DNA from: Anaerococcus porci
GTDB lineage: Bacteria; Bacillota; Clostridia; Tissierellales; Peptoniphilaceae
Direction of reading: 5' to 3'
DNA: 64,000 nucleotides
Assembly: GCF_009696575.1 (NCBI RefSeq)
Contig: NZ_VULQ01000010.1
Coordinates: 1 to 64,000 of the forward strand
Of the stretch, positions 26,602 through 35,498 are shown piece by piece (position 1 is the stretch's first letter; each line of letters opens with the position of its first letter). The position numbers and the translations under genes were made by a program. The notes below the pieces were generated by a model that worked only from the letters and a program-made list of their open reading frames with translations, searched no databases and was not told the origin of the DNA.

Positions 26602-26634
26602 AAAAGATATAAAAAGAATACTAGATTATAAACG

Positions 26635-26687
26635 AACTGACCATAGAAGTTGGACTTAAAAATCAAACTAATAAGGTCAGTTTTTTA
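26635..26687 (+). terminator. Terminator after NhaC
   Basis: AACTGACC pairs with GGTCAGTT, followed by a T run. Confidence 0.75.
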
Positions 26688-26756
26688 ATATTTAAAAAGA
26701 GTAGTAAATTTAAAAAAGAGAGTATATCCTAGGATTATTTTTACTATAAGCAAAAC

Positions 26757-26805
26757 GGACAATAGTAGCAAAGATAGTAATAAACTAAGTCTGCTATTAT
26801 TGTCC
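26757..26805 (-). terminator. Terminator of the ABC exporter operon
   Basis: GGACAATAGTAGCA and TGCTATTATTGTCC form a 14-bp stem with one mismatch, and the minus strand continues GTTTTGC. It lies 23 bases beyond the stop of the second ABC gene. Confidence 0.7.
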
Positions 26806-26827
26806 ATTAAAAATTTGACAGCTTTTT

Positions 26828-28588
26828 CTATTTATATAAATCAGCTTGAGTTTTAAACATTTTTTCATAAAGACCCTTGTTATTAATAAGATCTTTATGG
26901 CTTCCACTTTCAACTATTTTTTTATCATCACATACTATTATTCTATCAGCATACTTGGTTGAAGATAGCCTATGAGATATAAAAAGTGAAGTTTGACCCT
27001 TTGATATTTGAAGCATTTTTTTAAAAATTTCCTCTTCGCTTCTTGGATCTAAGGCACTCGTTGGCTCATCCATTATAAAAAATTTTCCTTCATGAACCAT
27101 TGACCTAGATAAAGCAAGTTTTTGTCCTATACCTCCAGATGGTTCCACTGACTTATCTGAAAAAAGGTAGGTAAGGTAGGTGTCTGAACCTTCAACTTGT
27201 TTATCTATCCACTTATCAATATTTATTAATTTAAAAGATTTATCCATCTTAGCTCTTTCGTTTTTGTCAATATTATCTAAGAGTTTAGAGTTTATATTTT
27301 CACTAATCCTAAAAGGAAATAGCCTAAAATCTTGAAATGTAGGGGATAATATCTTATAGTAGGTTTGTGTATCTATATCCTTAATATTGATATCATTTAG
27401 GTATATAGCACCATCTGTGGGTTCATAAAACTTACATAGAAGTTTTACAATGGTAGACTTACCTGCTCCATTTTTTCCAACTAAGGCAACAGTCTCACCA
27501 TTATCAATTTCAAACGATGTATGTCTTAGAACATAATTTTCACTTTTTGGATATTTGAAAGAAACATCATCAAAGCTTATTTTGACTTGAGATAAGTCTA
27601 TATCTTTAACATCTCCCTTATCAAGGAGTCCTTCTTCTAAGTCTAAAAAATCAAAGTAAGTTTTAAGTTGGCTATTTAAAGATATAATTTTAGCATATTT
27701 TTGTAATATTAAGTTGACTGCATTTATCATTTGAACAAGAGAGTTGAAATAAAGGGTGAAATTAGCAAGACTAATAGCATCTGATACTAATTTATAAGTC
27801 ATATAAATTAAAGTAGATACTATAGAAAGGTTAGAGAAGATATTCATAATCCCTGTATATATACCATTTTTATTAAAGTATTCAGTTGATGTTCTTACCA
27901 TTCCATCTTGGAATTTACCTGCTTTTTTCAAAACTAATTCTTGTGCTTCGTATGTTTCTACATCTTTAAAGTACCTATGATCAGATGAAAAATTTAGAAA
28001 AAATCTATATGCTCTTATTTGAGGAGCGTTATTTTCTTGATATTTCAATTCATTTGCCTTTATTTTTTCTACTATATTTTTATTAATAAAATACAAAAAT
28101 ACAATTATTAAAGCTACAAATGGATTTAGGCTTAGCAAAACAAATAAAGAAAATATACCAGTTATAGTAGTAGATAAGATTATTACTAAAAAGTCATAAA
28201 ATTCATACATCTCAAATATAGCATAGTGAGCCTTCTCCATCATGTCTTGAACATTTTTAGAATCGGACTTTTCTATAGGTAGTCTAAGTGACTTTTCACT
28301 TAACTTAAATAGCAATACATCAATAGTACCTTCAAAAATTAGTGAGACTGTATTTGTTAATATCCTTGATATAATTTGTTTAAAAAAGTCAGATACTAAG
28401 ACTAGTCCACCTATAAAGAGTATATAGGATAATCTTTTATTTCCCATTAATTCTTCTATAATAAGTTTTGGTGCGATAATATATAAGAGTGGGATTAAAC
28501 CCAAAATTATATTCAGTAACATAATCCTTAAGCTAAAATGAGGATATATCTTATCTATTTCTTTAAATAATTTTATAATATTTTTCAT
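26828..28588 (-). CDS. ABC exporter half-transporter, subunit 2 (variant signature motif)
   Basis: A 586-residue half-transporter: six membrane helices in the first ~310 residues, then an ATPase domain with Walker A GKNGAGKST, Q-loop SPTFQDF, Walker B FFIMDEPTSALD and H-loop ISHRLSST. The signature reads EPSGGIGQ instead of LSGGQ, so one ATP site of the dimer is likely non-consensus, as in heterodimeric exporters. Its ATG overlaps the upstream stop (TAATG), so translation is coupled. Together with the 28588-30327 product it forms a heterodimeric exporter of drugs, lipids or peptides; the substrate is unknown. Confidence 0.85.
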   Translation of the reverse strand: MKNIIKLFKEIDKIYPHFSLRIMLLNIILGLIPLLYIIAPKLIIEELMGNKRLSYILFIGGLVLVSDFFKQIISRILTNTVSLIFEGTIDVLLFKLSEKSLRLPIEKSDSKNVQDMMEKAHYAIFEMYEFYDFLVIILSTTITGIFSLFVLLSLNPFVALIIVFLYFINKNIVEKIKANELKYQENNAPQIRAYRFFLNFSSDHRYFKDVETYEAQELVLKKAGKFQDGMVRTSTEYFNKNGIYTGIMNIFSNLSIVSTLIYMTYKLVSDAISLANFTLYFNSLVQMINAVNLILQKYAKIISLNSQLKTYFDFLDLEEGLLDKGDVKDIDLSQVKISFDDVSFKYPKSENYVLRHTSFEIDNGETVALVGKNGAGKSTIVKLLCKFYEPTDGAIYLNDINIKDIDTQTYYKILSPTFQDFRLFPFRISENINSKLLDNIDKNERAKMDKSFKLINIDKWIDKQVEGSDTYLTYLFSDKSVEPSGGIGQKLALSRSMVHEGKFFIMDEPTSALDPRSEEEIFKKMLQISKGQTSLFISHRLSSTKYADRIIVCDDKKIVESGSHKDLINNKGLYEKMFKTQADLYK

Positions 28589-30327
28589 TATAAGACCTCC
28601 TTATAATTTTTTGCTTGAAGATTATATAAATCTCTATATTCGTCATTTTTTTGCATAAGTTCTTCATGACTTCCACTTGCAAGTATTTCTCCATCTTTCA
28701 TATAGATTATTCTGTCACAAAACTTTGTAGAAGCTAGTCTATGAGATATAAAAATAGAAGATTTATTTTTTACTAAAGTATGGTAGAGCTGATACAATTC
28801 TCTTTCATTTAAGGCATCAAGTTGGGCTGTAGGTTCATCTAATATTAAGATTTTTGTTTTCTCCTTTGCTATAGCTCTTGCCAGAAACAATCTTTGCTTT
28901 TGACCACCAGATAAATCTACTCCATTGTCATCTAGTATTCTTAAAAGTGTTTGATTTTCTCCTTGCTTATAAGTATCAATGATTTCATCTAGATGAGTCA
29001 TTTTATAAATTGCATCTAGATTTTTATTTGAATCTTTGAGTAAAATATTTTCTCTTATGGAAAAAGGAAAAAGACTAGAGTCTTGAAAAACTGATGATAT
29101 TAGTTTGTTATAGTTAATATCAAGATCTTGCAAATTTTTACCATTAAATAAAATTCTACCTTTACTTGGTTTATAAAATCCTGCCAAAAGCATAGCAAGA
29201 GTTGATTTTCCAGCGCCATTTTCTCCTACAAGAGCTATGGATTCATTGTTTTTTATTGTAAGATTTAAATTTTTAAGTATGTAATCATCAGATTCGGGAT
29301 ACTTAAAATATACACTATCAAATCTTATCTCTAATTTTTCTGGGTAAAATTCTTCTCCCTTTTCCTTCTCAACCTTTATTATTTCAAAGAATGGTTTAAA
29401 GATACTATAGCTATAAGAAAGATCTGAGAAAATCCACATAGACATTGTGTTAAAATTTATAAAGGCAAATACTGCTGTAAAATATACATAGAAATCACCT
29501 ATATCAATTGTTCCCTTAATTAAACTTGTAGAAAGCCAATATATGATAATAGCATCTCTAATAAGGTTTATAAATTTAGCTAAAGAAAAAACTGTTGTAG
29601 CCTTTTTATTGGTTCGTGCATAATCATCTATCCTATTATAGTGTGTATTCATATAATATGAGCTAAATAATTTTGTAATATCAAAAATTAATATATCCTG
29701 TTTAGATAGGGGAGATCTCATCTCATTATTAACTTTTGCAAATCTGTTCCAATTTGCTGAATTAGAAGTCCAATATGAGTCATATATTTTTGGAACCTTA
29801 CTTAGGATAAAACTTGTAATAATGGTCAAGATTAAAGTTGTCATTACAACTAAAAAATCCATTCTTAGAAATATCCATATAAAACCTGTCAAAGAAATCA
29901 TTTGAGCTAAGAACTCAGGAAGGGTCATCATAAGGCCACCAGCACCATTAAATGGACTTTCTACAGCCTTTGTAGCGTTATTTATTTTTTCAGATTCTTC
30001 TTTATCTTTTTTTAAAGCATAAGGCAGGTATAGGGAATATTCAGTAACCATGTTCATTAACTTATAGCGAACATTATTCATTTTCATACGGTAGTTACCC
30101 ATAACAAATGAATCAAAAAATGAAACTAAAGTTGAAATAAAAATTAAACCTATAAAGAAAATTGCTAAAAACTTTGGATTAGACTTGTAATTTTTTATTA
30201 TATAGGCAGGTGAAATAATCCATAAGAAAGGTTTTAGACCTATAAATATGGCATAAATTAATGTTAAAACAAACATAGATGGCTCAAACTGGGCCATTTT
30301 TTTAAATAAATACTTAATCTCTTTCAT
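28588..30327 (-). CDS. ABC exporter half-transporter, subunit 1
   Basis: A 579-residue half-transporter with six N-terminal helices and a canonical ATPase domain: Walker A GENGAGKST, Q-loop SSVFQDS, signature DLSGGQKQR, Walker B ILILDEPTAQLD, H-loop ISHRLAST. Its normal signature complements the altered one in its partner. The strong AAGGAGG lies about 20 bases before ATG 30327. The stretch between contains GCCA-GTTAT-TGGC, which could fold and bring the site close. Upstream lie a leader peptide and a hairpin, suggesting inducible expression. Confidence 0.85.
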   Translation of the reverse strand: MKEIKYLFKKMAQFEPSMFVLTLIYAIFIGLKPFLWIISPAYIIKNYKSNPKFLAIFFIGLIFISTLVSFFDSFVMGNYRMKMNNVRYKLMNMVTEYSLYLPYALKKDKEESEKINNATKAVESPFNGAGGLMMTLPEFLAQMISLTGFIWIFLRMDFLVVMTTLILTIITSFILSKVPKIYDSYWTSNSANWNRFAKVNNEMRSPLSKQDILIFDITKLFSSYYMNTHYNRIDDYARTNKKATTVFSLAKFINLIRDAIIIYWLSTSLIKGTIDIGDFYVYFTAVFAFINFNTMSMWIFSDLSYSYSIFKPFFEIIKVEKEKGEEFYPEKLEIRFDSVYFKYPESDDYILKNLNLTIKNNESIALVGENGAGKSTLAMLLAGFYKPSKGRILFNGKNLQDLDINYNKLISSVFQDSSLFPFSIRENILLKDSNKNLDAIYKMTHLDEIIDTYKQGENQTLLRILDDNGVDLSGGQKQRLFLARAIAKEKTKILILDEPTAQLDALNERELYQLYHTLVKNKSSIFISHRLASTKFCDRIIYMKDGEILASGSHEELMQKNDEYRDLYNLQAKNYKEVL

Positions 30328-30360
30328 ATAAAGCCAATAACTGGCATCCTCCTTGTATTA

Positions 30361-30388
30361 GTAAGTCAAGGAGATTTTCCTTACTTAC
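30361..30388 (-). promoter_or_regulatory. Hairpin between leader peptide and ABC exporter gene
   Basis: On the minus strand GTAAGTAAGGA pairs with TCCTTGACTTAC with one bulged base. The stem begins at the stop codon of the leader peptide, so a ribosome on the leader would disturb it. The CTCCTT in the 3' arm can also pair with the exporter's AAGGAGG just downstream. This would allow switching, but which state is active cannot be read from sequence alone. Confidence 0.55.
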
Positions 30389-30435
30389 ATTTTTTTAGTA
30401 GCAAACCTCAATCTGTGTGTATTATAATAATTCAT
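30385..30435 (-). CDS. 16-residue leader peptide of the ABC exporter operon
   Basis: MNYYNTHRLRFATKKM is read from ATG 30435 with an AAAGGAG site six bases upstream, much stronger than expected by chance, and stops just at the hairpin before the exporter genes. In Bacillus subtilis the heterodimeric exporter BmrCD is controlled by ribosome stalling on the leader BmrB. The same layout here suggests attenuation induced by ribosome-targeting drugs. The peptide sequence itself is not one I recognise. Confidence 0.65.
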   Translation of the reverse strand: MNYYNTHRLRFATKKM

Positions 30436-30466
30436 TTTTTTCTCCTTTCATTGTTTGTTAATTATA

Positions 30467-30495
30467 ATAATATCAATTTAATTGTATTTGGTCAA
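30467..30495 (-). promoter_or_regulatory. Promoter of leader peptide and ABC exporter
   Basis: On the minus strand TTGACC (30495-30490), a 17-base spacer and TATTAT (30472-30467). It lies between repeat copy 5 and the leader peptide, giving a leader transcript of roughly 130 bases. Confidence 0.6.
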
Positions 30496-30500
30496 TTAAA

Positions 30501-30656
30501 AAAGGTAATGTTACAAAATTGTGAATTTCTAATGCTCTATAATTACAAGTTACTTATTTACAAATTGAGAATAGCCTGCTGCTTTGGGATGTCAAATTGT
30601 CGTGGAGGAACTTGTAATTATTTTTCAATTATTAATCTATTTGCAACAGTACCTTT
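30501..30656 (+). repeat. Palindromic repeat, copy 5
   Basis: The outer stem AAAGGTA pairs perfectly with TACCTTT; these bases occur in no other copy. It ends three bases from the stop of the minus-strand oxidoreductase gene. On the minus strand the T run TTTTTTAATT follows, as expected if it ends that gene. It also sits just upstream of the ABC promoter. Confidence 0.85.
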
Positions 30657-30659
30657 AAA

Positions 30660-32204
30660 TCAATCCTCAAGTATTGCTATAGCACACTTAAGTCCATCAA
30701 GAGCAGATGATATTATCCCACCAGCATATCCTGCTCCTTCTCCAATTGGTCTTAAATTATTATATTTTAAAGTTCTGTAGTCGTTTTTTCTTTCTATTCT
30801 TATAGGAGATGAAGTTCTTGTTTCAACCCCAGTAAGAATTGCATCAGCTTGGGAAAAGGCATCAATCTTTTTAGAAAAGTTTTTTAAGGCAAGTTTTATA
30901 GAATCATTTATTTTTTTAGGGTAGATTTTATTTAGGTCAGAAAACTTGAAACTTGGACTATAAGATGGTTTGATTTTTCCTATTTTACTAGTAACTTTTC
31001 CATTGAGATAATCATCTACTCTTTGAACTGGAGCAGAATAATTTCCTCCACCAAGCCTATATGCTTTCTCTTCAATTTCTCTTTGAAATTTAATTCCAGA
31101 AAGATTACCATTACCCAAAATATCTTCTCCTATAGTACAAACTATGGCAGAATTTGCATTTGAATTACTTCTATCATGATAGCTCATTCCATTTACACAA
31201 AGTTTATTTTCCTCACTAGATGCGGCTACTACGAAACCTCCTGGGCACATACAAAATGTATAGACAGATATATTATTTTTTTTATCGAAAAATTTTAGTG
31301 CATAGGATGCTTGAGGAAGTCTTTTATCCTTAATTTTATATTGACTAAGATTTATATCCTCTTGTAAGTGCTCTATTCTGAAACCTACAGCAAAGTTTTT
31401 TTGACTTATATCTATATACTTATCCAGCATTATGAAAGTATCTCTTGATGAGTTTCCTAGAGCAAGTATATATTCATCTGCCTTATATTCATTTTTATCA
31501 GTAAGTAAAGATTTTATTTTTTTATTATGAATATTTAAGTCAACGAATTTTTCATTAAAATGAAACTCTCCACCCATCTCTATTATTTTTTTTCTAATAT
31601 TAATTATAACTTTCCTTAAAAGATCTGTTCCAATATGGGGCATTTGTGTATAGATGATATCTTCGGGTGCTCCATTTTCTACCAAAATTCTAAAAATTTC
31701 AACAGATCTCTTATCTTTAGACCTTGATGTAAGTTTACCATCAGAAAAAGTTCCGGCTCCACCTTCTCCAAATTGAATATTTGATTCTGGATTAAGAGTT
31801 TGTGTTTTTATAAACTTATCTATTGATTTAACCCTATCTTCTATTTTTTCTCCTCTTTCAATTAAATGAACCTTTACTCCATGTTTGGCTAAAGTATAGG
31901 AACAAAACAAGCCTGCAGGTCCCGACCCGACAACTACAGCATTCTTAACTTTATTTTTATTTTCTATATTAAGTTCTTCCTCACTAAATTCTGCAATATC
32001 ATTTCTTAATCTTTTTATAGTTTTTTTATCTATTACTGTATCAATTAAAACTTGATACACATAAAAAATACCACGTCTAGCATCAATAGATTTTTTATAT
32101 ATTTTATAAGAATTAATTTTTCTATCAATCTTATTTTCTATAGCATTTTTCAAATCTAATTCATTGCCATCATATGGAATTTTTATATTTCTTAAAATAT
32201 ACAT
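30660..32204 (-). CDS. FAD-dependent oxidoreductase, COG2509 family
   Basis: A 514-residue flavoprotein. An N-terminal extension of about 85 residues precedes the dinucleotide-binding fold VVVGSGPAGLFCSYTLAKHG (GSGPAG near 93-98). Later blocks SNIQFGEGGAGTFSDGKL, FCMCPGGFVVAASS, and the C-terminal GEGAGYAGGIISSALDG are typical of COG2509. Physiological substrate unknown. I start at ATG 32204 with AAAGGA upstream; the open frame extends 51 residues further, but that part is hydrophobic low-complexity sequence without a binding site. Repeat copy 5 probably provides the terminator. Confidence 0.85.
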   Translation of the reverse strand: MYILRNIKIPYDGNELDLKNAIENKIDRKINSYKIYKKSIDARRGIFYVYQVLIDTVIDKKTIKRLRNDIAEFSEEELNIENKNKVKNAVVVGSGPAGLFCSYTLAKHGVKVHLIERGEKIEDRVKSIDKFIKTQTLNPESNIQFGEGGAGTFSDGKLTSRSKDKRSVEIFRILVENGAPEDIIYTQMPHIGTDLLRKVIINIRKKIIEMGGEFHFNEKFVDLNIHNKKIKSLLTDKNEYKADEYILALGNSSRDTFIMLDKYIDISQKNFAVGFRIEHLQEDINLSQYKIKDKRLPQASYALKFFDKKNNISVYTFCMCPGGFVVAASSEENKLCVNGMSYHDRSNSNANSAIVCTIGEDILGNGNLSGIKFQREIEEKAYRLGGGNYSAPVQRVDDYLNGKVTSKIGKIKPSYSPSFKFSDLNKIYPKKINDSIKLALKNFSKKIDAFSQADAILTGVETRTSSPIRIERKNDYRTLKYNNLRPIGEGAGYAGGIISSALDGLKCAIAILED

Positions 32205-32340
32205 AGTCCATCCTTTCCATATTAATTTTATCAGAAAAAAATAATATACGAAATAGAGTGGATTTACTAATATAAATTTTATTAAAGTATTGAAATATAT
32301 GATAAAAATATAATATATAAAAAAATCAATTAATTTTATC

Positions 32341-32369
32341 TTGACAAAAATTTTCATACTTGGTAGAAT
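32341..32369 (+). promoter_or_regulatory. Promoter of T-box-argGH
   Basis: TTGACA at 32341-32346, 17 bases, TAGAAT at 32364-32369. Transcription would start near 32376, at the beginning of the T-box leader. Confidence 0.75.
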
Positions 32370-32375
32370 ACATTA

Positions 32376-32588
32376 AAATAAAGGCTATGAAAAGTGAGTA
32401 TACTTATCTGATACTTTAAGAGAGTCTTCGTGTGGTGTAAGAAGACAGGGAGGATAGGTAGAAAAGGAACTTGGAGCTTACATTTCGATATTTAGATTTG
32501 TACGGTTATGCGTTATAGTAAGAGGTATAGAAATATATGAATTTGGGTGGTACCACGGCTTTCGTCCCTTTTAGGGACGATTTTTTTA
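32376..32588 (+). ncRNA. T-box riboswitch upstream of argG
   Basis: Tandem signs of a T-box: AGTA at 32397-32400, a Stem I with TACTTATC/GATAGGTA, the distal stem GTCTTC/GAAGAC, and the T-box sequence GGGTGGTACCACG at 32545-32557. It ends in the terminator TCGTCCCT/AGGGACGA plus seven T. It senses an uncharged tRNA and then permits read-through. The specifier codon after GAA (32461-32463) aligns as AAG (Lys), but Arg codons AGA or AGG overlap it by shifting one or two bases, so the tRNA is unresolved. Confidence 0.9.
32562..32588 (+). terminator. T-box regulated terminator
   Basis: TCGTCCCT and AGGGACGA pair around TTT and are followed by TTTTTTT. The ACGG...CCACG part of the T-box would form the competing antiterminator. 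Confidence 0.85.
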
Positions 32589-32631
32589 TTTATTTTTAAA
32601 CCTAAGTAATATATTAAAAAAGGAGATAAAG

Positions 32632-33852
32632 ATGAAAAATAATAAATTTAAGAAAGTAGCTCTTGCTTATTCAGGTGGTCTAGATACATCTATAATTATT
32701 CCTTGGCTTAAGGAAAATTATGGCTGTGAAGTTATAGCGGTTGTTGGAAATGTTGGACAAACTAAAGAACTTGAAGGTTTAAAGGAAAAAGCAATAAAGA
32801 CAGGAGCATCTAAGATATATATCGAGGATTTAGTAGATGAATATGTGGAAGATTTCGTATTTCCAACTCTTAAAGCTGGTGCAAAATATGAAAAAAATTA
32901 TCTTCTAGGTACTGCTACTGCTAGACCTTTAATTGCTAAAGCTTTGGTTGATATTGCAATAAAAGAAAATTGTGATGCAATTTGTCATGGTTGCACTGGT
33001 AAGGGCAATGATCAAATAAGATTTGAAATGGCCATTAAACATTTTGCACCATATATGCCAATTATAGCACCTTGGAGGATATGGGATATTGAATCTAGGG
33101 AAGAAGAAATAGATTATGCAGAAAGTCATAATATTCCACTAAAAATAAGTAGGGAAACAAATTACTCAAAAGACTTAAATATCATGCATTTATCACATGA
33201 AGGACTTGACTTAGAAGATCCTCAAAATATGCCAGACTATGATAAAATTTTAGAACTATCTGTTTCACCTTTTAAGGCAAAAGATGAAAAAATCGAGATA
33301 GAAATTGATTTTGAAAAAGCTAAAGCAATTGCTATTAATGGTAAAAAAATGAAGGCAAGCGAGATTCTTTCATACCTTAATAAGATTGGTGGACAAGCAG
33401 GAATAGGAATTGATGATATAGTCGAAAATCGTCTAGTTGGGATGAAAAGTCGTGGAGTTTATGAAAATGCAGGTGGAGCAATTTTATATAAGGCTTTAGA
33501 AATCCTAGAGTCAATTACTATGGATAAGGACTCATCACATCTAAAAGAACATTTGGCAATAAAATTTGGTGAGTTAGTTTATGATGGCAAGTGGTATTCA
33601 AATTCTTTACAAGCACTTCTTAAATTTATGGATAAGATTACAGAAAATGTAAGTGGTAAGGTTAAATTATTGCTTTATAAGGGAAATATAATTCCAGCAG
33701 GTGTAAGTTCAAATAATTCTTTATATAGTAAAAAACTCGCTTCATTTGGTGATGAAGGAAAAGACCTATATTCACATAAAGATGCAGAAGGTTTTATTAA
33801 GTTATATTCCTTATCAACCCTTGTAGAAGCAAAAGTAAAAGAAGGAGATTAG
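32632..33852 (+). CDS. argG: Argininosuccinate synthase
   Basis: A 406-residue enzyme joining citrulline and aspartate with ATP to form argininosuccinate. The ATP pyrophosphatase motif AYSGGLDTS is at residues 12-20, followed by GNVGQ and the signature [15 protein letters not shown]. Length and motifs are normal. ATG 32632 follows AAAGGAG. It is separated from argH by one base, and both are controlled by the T-box. No other arginine biosynthesis genes occur here, so citrulline must come from elsewhere, for example the medium or an arginine deiminase pathway run in reverse. Confidence 0.97.
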   Translation: MKNNKFKKVALAYSGGLDTSIIIPWLKENYGCEVIAVVGNVGQTKELEGLKEKAIKTGASKIYIEDLVDEYVEDFVFPTLKAGAKYEKNYLLGTATARPLIAKALVDIAIKENCDAICHGCTGKGNDQIRFEMAIKHFAPYMPIIAPWRIWDIESREEEIDYAESHNIPLKISRETNYSKDLNIMHLSHEGLDLEDPQNMPDYDKILELSVSPFKAKDEKIEIEIDFEKAKAIAINGKKMKASEILSYLNKIGGQAGIGIDDIVENRLVGMKSRGVYENAGGAILYKALEILESITMDKDSSHLKEHLAIKFGELVYDGKWYSNSLQALLKFMDKITENVSGKVKLLLYKGNIIPAGVSSNNSLYSKKLASFGDEGKDLYSHKDAEGFIKLYSLSTLVEAKVKEGD

Positions 33853-33853
33853 T

Positions 33854-35227
33854 ATGTATTTATGGGGAGGTCACTTAGGAGGATTATCTGAATTTACACA
33901 TGAGTTTAATAAGTCAATAGACTTTGATAAGGTTCTTTTTCAAGAAGATATAAGAGGTTCTATAGCACATGTTAATATGTTGGCCAAGGTCAATATCTTA
34001 AGTGAAGAGGAAGGAAAGATTATAAGAGAGAACCTTAGACAAATACTTTTAGATATAAAGGATAAAAAATTAGATATAGATTTAAATGAAGAAGACATCC
34101 ATTCTTTTATAGAAAATGAACTTACAAAAAGGATAGGAAAACTTGGAAAAAAACTTCATACAGCAAGGTCAAGAAATGACCAGTGTGCTCTAGATTTAAG
34201 GCTTTATTCTAAAAAATCCTTAAATCAAATAAAAGATAAATTATTAGATTTAATTAAAGCTATAATAGAAATTTCTGAAGATAATCTAGATGTATTAATG
34301 CCTGGCTTTACCCATATGCAACATGCCCAAGTTACTACTTTTTCTCACTATATAATGGCATATGGTCAAATGTTTTATAGGGACTTATTAAGATTGGAAT
34401 CTACTTTTGAAAGACTTAATGAAAATCCATTAGGTTCTTGTGCACTTGCTACAACAAGTTTTAATATTGATAGATTCATGACAAGTCAAGAATTAGGATT
34501 TTCAAAGCCTACAGAAAATTCTATGGATTCAGTATCAGATAGAGATTATGTATTAGAAATATTATTTAATAATTCTTTAATTATGATGCATTTGTCAAGA
34601 CTTTGTGAGGAGCTTATTTATTATTCGAGTAGTGAATACTCTTATGTGAAGTTTTCTGACAAATTCTCAACTGGTTCAAGTATAATGCCACAAAAGAAAA
34701 ATCCGGATATGGCAGAGCTAATAAGAGGAAAAACTGGTAGGGTTTATGGAGATTTAAACACCTTACTCGTAATTATGAAAGCATCACCACTTTCATATAA
34801 TAAGGACTTTCAAGAAGACAAAGAGCCATTATTTGATTCTATTAATACGGTATATAATTGTTTGAAGATTATGAAACCAATGTTATTAAGTTTAAAAATC
34901 AATAAAAAAAATATGTTGAAATCTGCCCATAAGGGATATTTGAACGCAACAGATCTTGCAGATTACCTTGTCAATAAAAATATTCCTTTTAGGGAAGCTT
35001 ATAAGATAGTAGGAGATGTTGTAAATTACGCAATAAAAGTGGACAAAGCTTTAGATGAGCTAGACTTAGAAATCTATAAGAAGTTTTCTGATATTTTTGA
35101 TGATAGCTTATATGACTTTATAGACCTCGAAAATTCTCTTAATAAGAGAGATGTATATGGAGGACCAGCTAAAAAGGCTGTAAAAGTTCAAATAAAAAAT
35201 TTAAAGGATAAAATAAAAAATTTATAA
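33854..35227 (+). CDS. argH: Argininosuccinate lyase
   Basis: A 457-residue member of the fumarase/aspartase superfamily that splits argininosuccinate into arginine and fumarate. Motifs: HTARSRNDQ near residues 105-113, the His-containing PGFTHMQHAQ, and the signature GSSIMPQKKNPD. It starts one base after the argG stop (GGAG inside argG), so it is co-translated with argG. The length is as expected. Confidence 0.97.
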   Translation: MYLWGGHLGGLSEFTHEFNKSIDFDKVLFQEDIRGSIAHVNMLAKVNILSEEEGKIIRENLRQILLDIKDKKLDIDLNEEDIHSFIENELTKRIGKLGKKLHTARSRNDQCALDLRLYSKKSLNQIKDKLLDLIKAIIEISEDNLDVLMPGFTHMQHAQVTTFSHYIMAYGQMFYRDLLRLESTFERLNENPLGSCALATTSFNIDRFMTSQELGFSKPTENSMDSVSDRDYVLEILFNNSLIMMHLSRLCEELIYYSSSEYSYVKFSDKFSTGSSIMPQKKNPDMAELIRGKTGRVYGDLNTLLVIMKASPLSYNKDFQEDKEPLFDSINTVYNCLKIMKPMLLSLKINKKNMLKSAHKGYLNATDLADYLVNKNIPFREAYKIVGDVVNYAIKVDKALDELDLEIYKKFSDIFDDSLYDFIDLENSLNKRDVYGGPAKKAVKVQIKNLKDKIKNL

Positions 35228-35498
35228 ATTATTATATAATATTGATTGTAGATAAAGTTTATATTCAATAGTCAGAAGCTTTGTTATAAAAATCATGATT
35301 AAAATAAAAATGTTAACTAAATATAGTATGGTGTTTTAAAGTGGCAAAAATATTTATTAATATATATTTACATACTAGAATTCATACACTTAATTAACGA
35401 TTAAGTTTTATTGTATATAATCTTTATGATATAATTTTAATGTATAGCTAAACATTATTATGGTTTAGTATTAAAGTGATGAATTAGAAGGAGTAAAT

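Noticed and set aside
30415-30780. Plus-strand open frame of 121 codons over repeat copy 5
   Set aside because: It crosses the ABC promoter, the repeat and the end of the oxidoreductase gene in antisense and has no ribosome binding site.
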